Notes under the pieces: model-generated
Seen by the model: the letters and a program-made list of their open reading frames with translations, nothing else
Told to the model about the DNA's origin: nothing
The model's database searches: none
Shown here: piece after piece, positions 9,276 through 18,843 of the stretch
Layout: each line of letters opens with the position of its first letter
Numbering within the stretch: the first letter of the stretch is position 1
Translations under genes and position numbers: made by a program
Source: Basfia succiniciproducens
GTDB taxonomy: Bacteria; Pseudomonadota; Gammaproteobacteria; Enterobacterales; Pasteurellaceae
Reading direction: 5' to 3'
Assembly: GCF_011455875.1 (NCBI RefSeq)
Contig: NZ_CP015031.1
Coordinates: 2,027,405-2,091,404 of the forward strand
Length of the DNA stretch: 64,000 bases

Positions 9276-10487
9276 ATGTCAAATAAAGTAAATAGTTACG
9301 GCTGGAAAGCCCTAATGGGATCTGCCGTGGGCTATGCCATGGACGGGTTTGATCTTTTAATTCTCGGTTTTATGCTTTCCGCCATTTCGGCGGATTTATC
9401 CCTATCTCCGACACAAGCGGGTTCTTTGGTAACCTGGACGCTGATTGGCGCTGTAGCCGGTGGGATTATTTTTGGTGCGTTAAGCGATAAATACGGGCGT
9501 GTACGGGTTCTTACCTGGACTATTGTGTTATTTGCCGTATTTACCGGATTATGTGCATTTGCTCAGGGTTATTGGGATTTATTAATTTATCGTACTATTG
9601 CCGGCATTGGCTTAGGCGGTGAATTCGGTATCGGTATGGCACTCGCGGCGGAGGCCTGGCCGGCACGTCATCGTGCCAAAGCTTCTTCCTATGTGGCCTT
9701 AGGCTGGCAAGTCGGGGTGTTGGCGGCGGCGTTATTAACGCCGCTATTGCTACCGGTTATCGGCTGGCGCGGCATGTTTTTGGTGGGCATTTTCCCGGCT
9801 TTTGTGGCTTGGTATTTACGTGCTAAATTACACGAACCGGAAGTATTCGTGCAAAAACAGGCGGAAGTTGCAACCGGAAAGCGACAATCACCGTTTAAGT
9901 TATTGATAAAAGATGTTGCTACTGCAAAAGTCAGTTTAGGCATGGTAGTACTAACCTCGGTACAAAATTTCGGTTACTACGGCATTATGATTTGGTTACC
10001 GAATTTCTTGTCTAAACAATTAGGATTCAGTTTAACTAAATCCGGTGTGTGGACGGCGGTAACCGTCTGCGGCATGATGGCGGGTATTTGGATTTTCGGC
10101 CGTCTTGCAGACCGAATCGGGCGCAAACCCAGTTTCTTATTATTCCAGATTGGTGCGGTGATTAGTATTATCGCCTATTCACAATTAACGGATCCTGCAA
10201 TCATGCTCTTTGCCGGTGCCGCATTAGGTATGTTTGTAAACGGTATGATGGGCGGTTATGGCGCGTTGATGTCCGAGGCTTACCCGACGGAAGCTCGAGC
10301 TACGGCACAAAACGTGTTATTTAACTTAGGTCGCGCCGTGGGTGGCTTCGGTCCGGTGATTGTTGGCGCAGTGGTGTCCGCCTATTCCTTTAAAATCGCT
10401 ATTGCATTATTAGCGGTGATTTATGTGATCGATATGATTGCAACTGTCTTCCTTATTCCGGAATTAAAAGGAAAAGCGCTGAAATAG
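9276..10487 (+). CDS. MFS transporter, aromatic-acid/sialate:H+ symporter-like
   Basis: A 403-residue major facilitator with about twelve membrane segments. Diagnostic features are the first-helix GYAMDGFDLLILG (AAHS/SHS families), the loop 2-3 motif GALSDKYGR and its repeat GRLADRIGRK in the second half. I chose the ATG at 9276 because AAAAGGA sits just upstream; the open frame extends 56 codons further but would run through the glmS terminator. The substrate is likely an organic or aromatic acid but cannot be told. It is monocistronic. Confidence 0.85.
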   Translation: MSNKVNSYGWKALMGSAVGYAMDGFDLLILGFMLSAISADLSLSPTQAGSLVTWTLIGAVAGGIIFGALSDKYGRVRVLTWTIVLFAVFTGLCAFAQGYWDLLIYRTIAGIGLGGEFGIGMALAAEAWPARHRAKASSYVALGWQVGVLAAALLTPLLLPVIGWRGMFLVGIFPAFVAWYLRAKLHEPEVFVQKQAEVATGKRQSPFKLLIKDVATAKVSLGMVVLTSVQNFGYYGIMIWLPNFLSKQLGFSLTKSGVWTAVTVCGMMAGIWIFGRLADRIGRKPSFLLFQIGAVISIIAYSQLTDPAIMLFAGAALGMFVNGMMGGYGALMSEAYPTEARATAQNVLFNLGRAVGGFGPVIVGAVVSAYSFKIAIALLAVIYVIDMIATVFLIPELKGKALK

Positions 10488-10504
10488 GGCTATTTCATCT
10501 ATTG

Positions 10505-10564
10505 AAAAGTGCGGTCAGTTTTACTCGATTTTTAAAATTATCGATAAACAGACCGCACTTTTTC
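10505..10564. terminator. Inverted uptake-signal pair, probable terminator
   Basis: AAAAGTGCGGTC (10505-10516) and GACCGCACTTTT (10551-10562) form a 12-bp stem around a 34-base loop, followed by T-rich sequence. It lies 17 bases after the MFS gene and 50 bp before mntP. Confidence 0.7.
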
Positions 10565-10613
10565 TTTTATAATAAGCGCTCTTTTTTATCCTATTCTTAT
10601 TATCGGGCTTTTT

Positions 10614-11180
10614 ATGTCTTTGTTTTCATTGTGGGTGATGGCTTTCGGGCTATCAATGGATGCTTTTGCCGTTTCGATTTGCAAAGGTTTAGCGATGGAG
10701 AAATTCCAATGGTGCGGTGCTCTGAAAGCAGGCTTGTACTTCGGTTTGTTTCAAGCTGTGATGCCGTTAATCGGTTTTTTGCTTGGTGTTCAGTTTAGCG
10801 AGTACATTACGGATTATGATCATTGGGTTGCCTTTTTTCTGTTGGCTCTTATCGGTGTCAATATGTTGCGTGAGTCTTTGAGTGATGAAGATGATGAAGA
10901 TTCTTGTTCCAATGATTTTAATTTTAAAACCATGATGACCTTAGGTTTTGCCACCAGTATTGATGCCTTAGCTGTTGGCGTAACTTTCGCTTTTTTATCG
11001 GTGGATATTTATTCTTCTGTTGTAACAATCGGTTTAATTACTGCCGCTTTATCCATTATCGGAGTGAAAAGCGGACACTTTTTAGGCAAGAAGATAAAAA
11101 CTAAGGCGGAAATTTTAGGCGGGTTAATCTTAATCGGATTAGGCGTGAAAATTCTGTTGGAGCATACTTTATTCGGTTAA
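10614..11180 (+). CDS. mntP: Manganese efflux pump MntP
   Basis: Inner-membrane Mn2+ exporter of 188 residues with six predicted membrane helices in two repeats. Each repeat carries the family's acidic motif: GLSMDAFAVSICKG near the N-terminus and GFATSIDALAVGV near residue 110. A short acidic loop (DEDDEDS) separates the halves. In many bacteria mntP follows a yybP-ykoY Mn riboswitch, but the 126-bp upstream gap here is mostly the uptake-signal pair and has no room for one. Confidence 0.93.
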   Translation: MSLFSLWVMAFGLSMDAFAVSICKGLAMEKFQWCGALKAGLYFGLFQAVMPLIGFLLGVQFSEYITDYDHWVAFFLLALIGVNMLRESLSDEDDEDSCSNDFNFKTMMTLGFATSIDALAVGVTFAFLSVDIYSSVVTIGLITAALSIIGVKSGHFLGKKIKTKAEILGGLILIGLGVKILLEHTLFG

Positions 11181-11210
11181 GCGATATTTCCGTCGTTTAA
11201 AAAATGTATA

Positions 11211-11253
11211 AAAAAATACCGCACTTTGTTATTAAAAAGTGCGGTATTTTTTT
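11211..11253. terminator. Bidirectional uptake-signal terminator between mntP and pnuC
   Basis: AAAAAATACCGCACTTT pairs with AAAGTGCGGTATTTTTT over an 8-base loop, giving a near-perfect stem whose arms are exact uptake signals. T tracts follow on both strands, serving the convergent mntP and pnuC genes. Confidence 0.92.
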
Positions 11254-11265
11254 GCCGAATTTTGT

Positions 11266-11991
11266 TTAACCCGCTTGATGTTTTTTTACTAATTGCGTCC
11301 AGTTATAATAACCGTAAATAGAATTACACAGGTACATAATATACATGGTAAGTAACGGCAGGCTTGTTTCGCCGTTTTCTAAATACATGCCAACCCAGAG
11401 GGAAATGGTAAGGATATTGACGATAATCCATAATGACCATTGTTCGCGATAACGTAGAATCATCAGTACTTGCGCCACAATTGAAACGCCCACAGTCACG
11501 CCGTCGAGAGCGGGTAATGCGCTGCCTAAATGACGCAGCCATTCGATATAGGCATAAGTAACCAAACCTGCGGCGAGAATAACGAGAACCCATTGTTTGG
11601 CGGTTAATGCTTTGGCTATCACTTCCTCAACGCCCGCCGTGTTTAAGGTGTTCTTGTTTGTCATATGTTTTCGCCACATAAAAAAACCGATAAATTGCAC
11701 CGGTACATAAACCAATAAGTTCAACATCATTTCGCCGTAGAGTTTGAAGGTATAAGACGTGTAGGCATAAAGGGAAACGCTGATAAAGCCGAACAGATAA
11801 TTACTGATTTTTCCTTTACCCACAAATACCACACAGATAATACCGGTAATGGCGGCGATAGTGGCAATCCAGCTGTCAGGTTGGTAAATAAAAAGACCGA
11901 TTTGAATTGCGAGGAAAAGAATCAGCCAAAACGCTTCAAATTTCGTCCAACCGCCAAAAAACTCGTCTTTTAAACTTTTTGATAAACTCAT
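11266..11991 (-). CDS. pnuC: Nicotinamide riboside transporter PnuC
   Basis: A 241-residue membrane protein of the PnuC family, with about seven helices. Recognisable elements are the N-terminal FGGWTKFEAFWLILFLA and the C-terminal ILRYREQWSLWIIVNILTISLW block, with the substrate-stacking tryptophans. PnuC imports nicotinamide riboside by facilitated diffusion, driven by NadR phosphorylation inside the cell. This is important in Pasteurellaceae because several need NAD precursors. PnuT thiamine transporters are close relatives, but no TPP riboswitch is visible upstream. Confidence 0.9.
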   Translation of the reverse strand: MSLSKSLKDEFFGGWTKFEAFWLILFLAIQIGLFIYQPDSWIATIAAITGIICVVFVGKGKISNYLFGFISVSLYAYTSYTFKLYGEMMLNLLVYVPVQFIGFFMWRKHMTNKNTLNTAGVEEVIAKALTAKQWVLVILAAGLVTYAYIEWLRHLGSALPALDGVTVGVSIVAQVLMILRYREQWSLWIIVNILTISLWVGMYLENGETSLPLLTMYIMYLCNSIYGYYNWTQLVKKHQAG

Positions 11992-12007
11992 GGTTTCTGT
12001 CCTTAGG

Positions 12008-12217
12008 TTAGGGTCTGTTTATAAAAGATAAACAAACGATTTTCAACGCGGAGTCGGCGAAAAATAAGCTCGTCCCTTCGGAGTGTGCCTAAAATAGCCA
12101 TATGCGTCGTTGTAAAACTTGTTAATAGGGCTGTTGTCTATTCACGGCGTTTTACGCCTAGCCGGCGGCTATTTTAGGCGACAACGCAAACAGTTATAAA
12201 AGATAAACGAGCACTAA
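12008..12217. mobile_element. Non-coding 210-bp element with terminal inverted repeats (MITE-like)
   Basis: The 410-bp gap between pnuC and rapA contains TTAGGGTCTGTTTAT at its left and ATAAACGAGCACTAA at its right, which match as inverted repeats at 11 of 15 positions. Each end also carries TTATAAAAGATAAAC in direct orientation. Inside, GCCTAAAATAGCC (from about 12087) and GGCTATTTTAGGC (from about 12167) form a perfect 13-bp inverted repeat. No open frame of note occurs. A palindrome close to the left end recurs upstream of betT, so this looks like a dispersed small element. No target duplication could be fixed by eye. Confidence 0.5.
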
Positions 12218-12401
12218 ATCATCATTGCGGAATTCTTACACCACCCGCTTTACTTGTCAATAATAAGCGCAATAGGAAAAAGTGCGGTCGTTTTTGGTGA
12301 TTTTTCCATGAGGCCGATTTATTTTTATAAACAAGATCGCTAAAATAGCCCCCTTTTTTACAAAAATTTACATTTTTATTTGATACATAGGTTGGAGAAT
12401 T

Positions 12402-15305
12402 ATGTCGTTTGCCGTTGGTCAACGTTGGATTAGTGAGAGTGAGAATGACCTGGGATTAGGCGTTATTGTGGGTATGGATAACCGTACGGTAACAATTTTA
12501 TTTCCCGCATCGGATGAACAACGTGTGTACGCATTAGCAGCCGCGCCGTTAACAAGGGTGGAGTTTCAAAAAGGGGATACCGTCGTTCATCATGAGGGCT
12601 GGAAAGCACAGGTTATTGATGTAATGGAAAATAACGGCGTATTGATTTATTTGACCATTCGCCTTGATACGCAGGAAGAAGCGGTATTGAGAGAAATGGA
12701 TCTGGCTCACAAAATTTCGTTTAGCAAGCCGCAGGAGCGCCTGTTTAGCGCGCAAATTGATCGTAGCGACCGTTTTACTTTACGTTACCATGCGCTTCAG
12801 CAGCAACAGGCGCAATTTCAATCGCCGTTACGGGGATTGCGCGGCATTCGGGCGGGCTTGATTCCCCATCAATTGCATATTGCCAACGAAGTGGGGCGCC
12901 GTGTGAATCCGCGCGTGCTGTTAGCCGACGAGGTGGGGTTGGGAAAAACCATTGAAGCGGGCATGATTTTGCAACAGCAGCTTTTTGCCGGCAAAGTTGA
13001 ACGAGTATTGATTATTGTACCGGAAACCTTACAGCACCAATGGTTGGTGGAAATGCTCCGTCGTTTTAATTTGCACTTTTCTTTATTTGATGAGGAACGG
13101 GCGGCGGACTTTGCCGCTAACGAATATGATGAAGAACGCAATCCTTTCGAGAGCGAAAACCTGATTATTTGTTCGTTAGACTGGATTGTTGCCCAACCGA
13201 AACGGACGCAACAAATTTTACAGGCTGAATTTGATATGCTGATTGTGGATGAGGCTCATCATTTGGTTTGGTCGGAACGACAACCAAGCATGGCATATCA
13301 GGTGGTGGAACAATTATCCCGCAGAATTCCGGCGATATTACTATTAACCGCCACACCGGAACAGCTCGGGCAAGAAAGCCATTTTGCCCGCCTTGCTTTG
13401 TTAGATCCGGACAGATTTTATAATTACGATGCCTTTGTGGCGGAACAGAAAAATTATCAGCCGGTGGCGGAAGCGGTACAAACCTTATTAAATGAAAAAC
13501 CGCTGAATACGGCAGAACAAAATGCCATTGCCGATTTGTTGGAAGAACAAGACGTCGAACCTTTATTTAAAGTCATTAATTCAATGGCAGAGGAAAGCGA
13601 ACGTCTGCAAGCGCGTCAAGAATTAATTGATAATTTAGTGGATCGTCACGGTACCAGCCGCATATTGTTTCGCAACACGCGTCAGGGGGTAAAAGGATTT
13701 CCTCATCGCATATATAATCAGGTGACGCTGGAAATGCCGAAACAATACGTCAATGCGGTGAAAGTGATGAATTTGTTAGGGGAAGAAATTGGTGACGGAT
13801 TGTTTTATCCGGAACAGATTTTCCAGAAAATGAACCCTGAAGCAAAATGGTGGGAATTTGATCCCCGCCTGGAATGGCTGATTACGTTTCTGAAAAATCA
13901 CCGTGAGGAAAAAGTGTTGGTTATTTGTCGTCATGCGAATACGGCTATTCAGCTTGAGCAGGCGTTGCGGGAGAAAGAGGTCATTCGCAGTGCGGTTTTT
14001 CATGAAAACATGTCGATTGTGGAGCGGGATAGAGCATCCGCTTACTTTGCTCTACAGGAGGAAGGCGCACAGGTTCTATTAAGCTCAAGTATCGGTTCCG
14101 AAGGGCGCAATTTCCAGTTTGCCTGTCATTTAGTGTTGTTTAATCTACCGGATAATCCCGATTTATTAGAACAATGTATCGGACGTTTAGACCGTATCGG
14201 ACAAACCCGGGATATTCGGATTCACACGCCTTGTTTTGCCGACACGCCGCAAGTAGTACTGGCGCGTTGGTATCACGAAGGTTTGAATGCTTTTGAAGAA
14301 ACCTGCCCGATGGGAATGACGATTTTTACAGAGTGCGGTAAAAAATTAAAAAATTTTGTGAAAAATCCGACACAATTAGACTGTTTTGAGGAATTTGTAG
14401 CGCAAACCCGTAAACGACAACAGGTGCTGAAACAGGAACTGGAAAACGGACGTGACCGTCTATTGGAATTAAATTCCAACGGCGGCGAACGGGCGCAAAA
14501 ATTGGCGGAACATATTGCAGACGAAGATAATTCCACTGCATTGGTGAATTTTGTACTGAATTTATTTGATGTTATCGGTATAGAACAAGAAGATTTAGGT
14601 GAGAAGTCCATTGCGATTATACCCGCAAGCACAATGTTAGTGCCTGATTTCCCCGGGTTAAAAGAAGAAGGCGTAACAGTGACCTTTGATCGCCGGCTTT
14701 CGCTTGCCCGTGAAGAGTTAGAATTTTTAACCTGGGATCACCCTATTGTCACCAACGGTATTGATTTGATTACTTCAGGCGATATCGGCAAAACAGCGGT
14801 GTCTTTGTTAATTAATAAATCCTTACCGCCGGGAACTTTGTTGCTGGAGCTTATTTATGTGGTGGAAAGCCAGTCACCGAAAGGCTTGCAGTTAACCCGG
14901 TTCCTACCGCCTACGCCGGTGCGTTTGTTGCTTGATGCAAAAGGTAATAATTTAGCCGCGCAGGTTTCTTTTCAGGCTCTGGAAAAACAATTACGTCCGG
15001 TAAAGAGAAATATGGCAAATAAAATGGCAAAAATGATCCGACCTAATATTGAACGATTGATTGCCGGCAGCGATAAACATATTGCCGAACAGGCACGGGA
15101 AATCATTCAAAGCGCAAAACAAAAAGCGGATCAGACATTAAGCGCGGAACTTGATCGTTTGAACGCCCTAAAAGCGGTGAATAAAAATATCCGTCAGGAT
15201 GAAATTGATATTTTAGCGCAGATCCGCGAACAGTCTTTGACACAACTGGATCAAGCCAATTGGCGGCTGGATTCGTTACGGGTTATTGTCAGCAATAAAG
15301 AATAG
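12402..15305 (+). CDS. rapA: RNA polymerase-associated ATPase RapA
   Basis: SWI2/SNF2-family ATPase that binds core RNA polymerase and promotes its recycling. The 967-residue protein matches E. coli RapA (968). It begins with two Tudor-like barrels (about 1-105), then the helicase core with Walker A GLGKT at 179-183 and DEAH at 283-286, the TATPEQ motif III, and a C-terminal lobe with [13 protein letters not shown] and the motif VI region [15 protein letters not shown] lies just before the ATG. One uptake signal (12280) lies in the upstream gap. Confidence 0.97.
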   Translation: MSFAVGQRWISESENDLGLGVIVGMDNRTVTILFPASDEQRVYALAAAPLTRVEFQKGDTVVHHEGWKAQVIDVMENNGVLIYLTIRLDTQEEAVLREMDLAHKISFSKPQERLFSAQIDRSDRFTLRYHALQQQQAQFQSPLRGLRGIRAGLIPHQLHIANEVGRRVNPRVLLADEVGLGKTIEAGMILQQQLFAGKVERVLIIVPETLQHQWLVEMLRRFNLHFSLFDEERAADFAANEYDEERNPFESENLIICSLDWIVAQPKRTQQILQAEFDMLIVDEAHHLVWSERQPSMAYQVVEQLSRRIPAILLLTATPEQLGQESHFARLALLDPDRFYNYDAFVAEQKNYQPVAEAVQTLLNEKPLNTAEQNAIADLLEEQDVEPLFKVINSMAEESERLQARQELIDNLVDRHGTSRILFRNTRQGVKGFPHRIYNQVTLEMPKQYVNAVKVMNLLGEEIGDGLFYPEQIFQKMNPEAKWWEFDPRLEWLITFLKNHREEKVLVICRHANTAIQLEQALREKEVIRSAVFHENMSIVERDRASAYFALQEEGAQVLLSSSIGSEGRNFQFACHLVLFNLPDNPDLLEQCIGRLDRIGQTRDIRIHTPCFADTPQVVLARWYHEGLNAFEETCPMGMTIFTECGKKLKNFVKNPTQLDCFEEFVAQTRKRQQVLKQELENGRDRLLELNSNGGERAQKLAEHIADEDNSTALVNFVLNLFDVIGIEQEDLGEKSIAIIPASTMLVPDFPGLKEEGVTVTFDRRLSLAREELEFLTWDHPIVTNGIDLITSGDIGKTAVSLLINKSLPPGTLLLELIYVVESQSPKGLQLTRFLPPTPVRLLLDAKGNNLAAQVSFQALEKQLRPVKRNMANKMAKMIRPNIERLIAGSDKHIAEQAREIIQSAKQKADQTLSAELDRLNALKAVNKNIRQDEIDILAQIREQSLTQLDQANWRLDSLRVIVSNKE

Positions 15306-15323
15306 GCATTATTAATAAATTAT

Positions 15324-15362
15324 AAAAAGCTATTTTCCGATAACAAGAAAATAGCTTTTTTA
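15324..15362 (+). terminator. rapA terminator
   Basis: AAAAAGCTATTTT pairs with AAAATAGCTTTTT around a short loop, with further T downstream. It lies about 20 bases after the rapA stop. The remaining 220 bp to gdhA is very AT-rich and presumably contains the gdhA promoter. Confidence 0.9.
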
Positions 15363-15586
15363 TTAACTCAAACTAGTTAGAAACGGGCAAGTGAGAGAAT
15401 TGGTTTCTGTCTATTGAATGAAATATAAAAATACGGATTAAAAATTAAATATAATTTAATATATTTAATAAAGTTATAAATTTTTAAAAAAATATTTGTA
15501 TTTTTATTCGAAATTGTTGCATATTAATCTCAACACAAAAACATAATTTGCAAACATTAACAATATTACTAATAAGAGGAAAGCTT

Positions 15587-16936
15587 ATGTCCAGCACAGT
15601 ATCATCTCTAGAAGACTTTTTATCATTAGTTGCGCAACGTGACGGTAACCAACCTGAATTCCTGCAGGCGGTGCGTGAAGTGTTTACTTCTATTTGGCCG
15701 TTTTTGGAAGCAAATCCGCAATATCGTTCACAAGCATTATTAGAACGTTTGGTTGAACCTGAGCGTGCATTCCAATTCCGTGTGGCTTGGACAGACGATA
15801 AAGGTCAGGTACAGGTAAACCGCGCATTTCGCGTTCAGTTCAGTAGTGCTATCGGTCCGTACAAAGGCGGTATGCGTTTCCACCCGTCAGTGAACTTATC
15901 TATCTTAAAATTCTTAGGTTTTGAACAAATTTTTAAAAATGCCTTAACAACCTTGCCGATGGGCGGTGGTAAAGGCGGTTCGGATTTCGATCCGAAAGGT
16001 AAATCCGATGCGGAAGTTATGCGTTTCTGTCAGGCGTTGGTAGCCGAATTATATCGCCATATCGGTCCGGATACAGACGTGCCGGCAGGCGACATCGGTG
16101 TTGGCGGTCGTGAAGTGGGTTATCTTGCCGGCTACATGAAAAAATTATCTAACCAGGCCGCTTGCGTATTCACCGGACGCGGTCTGTCATTCGGCGGCAG
16201 CTTAATCCGTCCGGAAGCGACAGGTTACGGCTTAGTTTACTTTGCTCAAGCAATGTTGGCGGAAAAAGGTGATAGTTTCCAAGGTAAAACCGTTTCTGTG
16301 TCCGGTTCCGGTAACGTGGCCCAATACGCCATCGAAAAGGCCCTTCAATTAGGTGCGAAAGTAGTAACCTGTTCGGACAGTGCCGGTTATGTGTATGATG
16401 AAGCGGGTTTCACCACTGAAAAATTAGCGGCATTATTAGACATCAAGAATGTAAAACGCGGTCGTGTGAAAGATTACGCAGAACAATTCGGCTTGCAATA
16501 CTTCCCAGGCGAACGTCCGTGGGGTGTGAAAGTGGATATCGCTTTGCCATGTGCAACCCAAAACGAATTGGAACTTGCCGATGCGCAAAAATTAATTGCC
16601 AACGGCGTGCAATTGGTAGCGGAAGGCGCAAATATGCCGACAACTATTGAAGCGACCGAAGCATTACAGGCGGCAGGCGTATTATTTGCGCCGGGTAAAG
16701 CGGCAAATGCCGGCGGTGTAGCAACTTCAGGCCTTGAAATGGCACAGAGTTCGCAACGTTTATTCTGGAGCGCGGAAGAAGTGGATCAAAAATTACACAG
16801 CATTATGTTAGATATCCACGCAAACTGCAAAAAATACGGTACGGATGCAAACGGCAATATTAACTACGTGGCGGGCGCCAACATCGCAGGTTTCGTGAAA
16901 GTAGCGGATGCAATGCTTGCGCAAGGCGTGTACTAA
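15587..16936 (+). CDS. gdhA: NADP-specific glutamate dehydrogenase
   Basis: Hexameric enzyme interconverting 2-oxoglutarate plus ammonia and glutamate. The product is 449 residues from the ATG at 15587, which has AAGAGGA upstream; the frame extends 13 codons further without a ribosome site. The substrate pocket GPYKGGMRFHPSVN, catalytic lysine in LPMGGGKGGSDFDPKGK, and Rossmann fold SGSGNVAQYA are intact. Length and start (SLEDFLSLVAQRD) match the NADP-dependent small-subunit class. It is monocistronic. Confidence 0.97.
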   Translation: MSSTVSSLEDFLSLVAQRDGNQPEFLQAVREVFTSIWPFLEANPQYRSQALLERLVEPERAFQFRVAWTDDKGQVQVNRAFRVQFSSAIGPYKGGMRFHPSVNLSILKFLGFEQIFKNALTTLPMGGGKGGSDFDPKGKSDAEVMRFCQALVAELYRHIGPDTDVPAGDIGVGGREVGYLAGYMKKLSNQAACVFTGRGLSFGGSLIRPEATGYGLVYFAQAMLAEKGDSFQGKTVSVSGSGNVAQYAIEKALQLGAKVVTCSDSAGYVYDEAGFTTEKLAALLDIKNVKRGRVKDYAEQFGLQYFPGERPWGVKVDIALPCATQNELELADAQKLIANGVQLVAEGANMPTTIEATEALQAAGVLFAPGKAANAGGVATSGLEMAQSSQRLFWSAEEVDQKLHSIMLDIHANCKKYGTDANGNINYVAGANIAGFVKVADAMLAQGVY

Positions 16937-16968
16937 AGCTATTCCTTAAACGGAAACTTTGAAATTAT

Positions 16969-17006
16969 CCACCGCACTTTGGCGTTTAAAGTGCGGTGGT
17001 TTTTCT
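16969..17006 (+). terminator. gdhA terminator, inverted uptake-signal pair
   Basis: CCACCGCACTTT and AAAGTGCGGTGG form a perfect 12-bp stem with a 7-base loop, followed by TTTTTC. Confidence 0.92.
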
Positions 17007-17103
17007 CATAAATCTCGTTTCATATCAGCAAAACCAGTTTTCCGTAAATCAGTGTTGCCAACTCTCCAGATGATCAATAAGTTTAAGTTATCTCTAATAC
17101 GGC

Positions 17104-17967
17104 TTACTCTTGTACGGTTGATACGTGTTCCGCCGCTTTTTGGTTTGCATACGCAACGGCATCGCGCAATGTATTATTTTCACTGAGTGCTGTGCATAAA
17201 TGGCCTACAAAGCAATCGCCGGCACCGAGAGTACTGATTAATTTAACCTTGATAGAAGCTATTTTTCCATTTGATTCTTTATCCGCATAGGCAACACCGT
17301 CACCGCCGGCGGTGACGATAACGCGAGAAAAATCCTGCGATAATTTAAGGGCGGCCTGTAAAGCCGAATCCAGACTATTAACGGATAATCCGCACATAGC
17401 TTCCGCTTCCACCGAATTCACAATCAAAATATCAATCAGTTTAGTAAACTCTGCAGATAATTTTTTGGCGGGCGCCGCATTTAAACAAACGGGTATATGG
17501 CGTCTGCTTGCCCGTTTGGCGGCTTCAAAATTGATACTATCAGAAACTTCATTTTGTAAAATAAGCATTTTAGCGTTATCCCACAGCGTTTCATTATCCA
17601 GGCGATTAATATCTATCTCTAAATTAGAACCTGAGACAACAACAGCGCCGTAATCGCCCTCACTATCCATAATAGCAACGCTCATTCCGGAGCCGACTCC
17701 GCTAATTTTCTGCACAAAATCGGTATTTACTCCCGATTTATTTAAATGTTCCAGCAAAAATGGTGCAAAATTATCGGAACCAACCGCACTAACCATAAAT
17801 ACCCGGCATCCGGCTTTTGCCGCGGCAACAGCCTGATTACCTCCTTTACCGCCAAATTTAGGGTACCAACGCTTTCCAATAACCGTTTCGCCTTTAACCG
17901 GGCGGTGAGTAGATTCAACAACAATATCATAATGCAAACTACCTACGACAACGACTTTATTGAGCAT
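17104..17967 (-). CDS. PfkB-family sugar kinase (ribokinase-like)
   Basis: A 287-residue carbohydrate kinase, last gene of the six-gene sugar operon. The N-terminal substrate motif GGKGGNQA is at 39-46. The C-terminal anion-hole and catalytic motif GAGD is at 248-251, with D251 as presumed base. It is shorter than E. coli ribokinase (309). The ten-base gap to the RpiR gene supports cotranscription. In context it would phosphorylate the ketose made by the isomerase at the head of the operon. Ribose itself is possible, but the presence of an isomerase argues for another substrate. Confidence 0.9.
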   Translation of the reverse strand: MLNKVVVVGSLHYDIVVESTHRPVKGETVIGKRWYPKFGGKGGNQAVAAAKAGCRVFMVSAVGSDNFAPFLLEHLNKSGVNTDFVQKISGVGSGMSVAIMDSEGDYGAVVVSGSNLEIDINRLDNETLWDNAKMLILQNEVSDSINFEAAKRASRRHIPVCLNAAPAKKLSAEFTKLIDILIVNSVEAEAMCGLSVNSLDSALQAALKLSQDFSRVIVTAGGDGVAYADKESNGKIASIKVKLISTLGAGDCFVGHLCTALSENNTLRDAVAYANQKAAEHVSTVQE

Positions 17968-17977
17968 AGATTACTCC

Positions 17978-18838
17978 TTATTTTGTTCTCTTATGCTTAA
18001 CCGCACAGCGTGTTTTTCTCAAATTATCTTCCGAGATATCGAGATTCTGTTTGGCAACGGCGACATAGAGCGCATCTAAAATATTCAGCTGAGCGATACG
18101 CGCTGCGGCATTTTCACCTAATAATAACGAACCCTGTGAAGTCGAAGTTAAAACGACATCCGCACATTCGGCAATCGGCGAAATGGCATAATTTGTAATA
18201 GCGATGGTTTTAGCGCCGTTTTGACGCGCCAACTGCAAAGGCTCGATGACATCGATCGTCGTTCCCGAATGGCTAATTGCCAAAACGACATTTCCGGGAT
18301 GACTTACCGCACCTGCCATCAACATCATATGAGAATCGTCATAAACCGAAGCTTTAATTCCGATTCTCAGAAACTTATGGGCCATATCTTTTGCGATCTG
18401 AGCGGAACCGCCGATACCGAACAAATCGATATGATCGGCTTCAACCAATATTTTGACACATCGCTCAAATTCGCTTATATCAAGAATGCTCATGGTTTCC
18501 TGTAAAGCCTGAATAGAGGTTTCAAATACTTTTTTAATAACCTGTGTCGCAGTGTCATCAGCTGAAATATCATTGTGTAAATTTGCCACTTCCAGCTGTT
18601 TGTAATAAGCAAGTCCCGAACGGAATTCTCTGTAACCGGAAAAATCAAGTTTTTTGGCAATTTTTACAACAATTGCTTCGGAAACCTGATTTTCCGTCGC
18701 GATTTCTTTTAGCGATGTTTTTTCATCAAAATCGCTTTTAGCTAAAATACAATCCAAAACTTTGCGTTCTAATGGGGTTAATTGTTGTTTGCGAGTCCGA
18801 ATATGCGCGCCAATAGATTTTGGATCGATCTGAGCCAT
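17978..18838 (-). CDS. RpiR-family transcriptional regulator
   Basis: A 286-residue regulator. The N-terminal RpiR helix-turn-helix (about 1-80, with LTPLERKVLDCILA and TENQVSEAIVVKIAKKLDFSG) is joined to a SIS sugar-phosphate domain (about 125-260) with FGIGGSAQIAKDMAHK and ISHSGTTIDVIEPL. It is the fifth gene of the sugar operon, five bases downstream of the permease, so it is probably autoregulated. The palindromes near 23434-23473 are its likely operators. E. coli allose genes are also governed by an RpiR protein, but the other genes differ. Confidence 0.9.
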   Translation of the reverse strand: MAQIDPKSIGAHIRTRKQQLTPLERKVLDCILAKSDFDEKTSLKEIATENQVSEAIVVKIAKKLDFSGYREFRSGLAYYKQLEVANLHNDISADDTATQVIKKVFETSIQALQETMSILDISEFERCVKILVEADHIDLFGIGGSAQIAKDMAHKFLRIGIKASVYDDSHMMLMAGAVSHPGNVVLAISHSGTTIDVIEPLQLARQNGAKTIAITNYAISPIAECADVVLTSTSQGSLLLGENAAARIAQLNILDALYVAVAKQNLDISEDNLRKTRCAVKHKRTK

Positions 18839-18843
18839 AGAAA

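Noticed and set aside
10488-10613. yybP-ykoY manganese riboswitch before mntP
   Set aside because: The gap is 126 bp and mostly occupied by an uptake-signal pair; no aptamer core is visible.
11992-12060. TPP or NAD riboswitch upstream of pnuC
   Set aside because: I found none of the conserved TPP-aptamer segments on the minus strand. The sequence is part of the inverted-repeat element instead.
12222-12422. 66-codon minus-strand frame overlapping the rapA start
   Set aside because: No ribosome site, no recognisable motif, and it overlaps the rapA control region.
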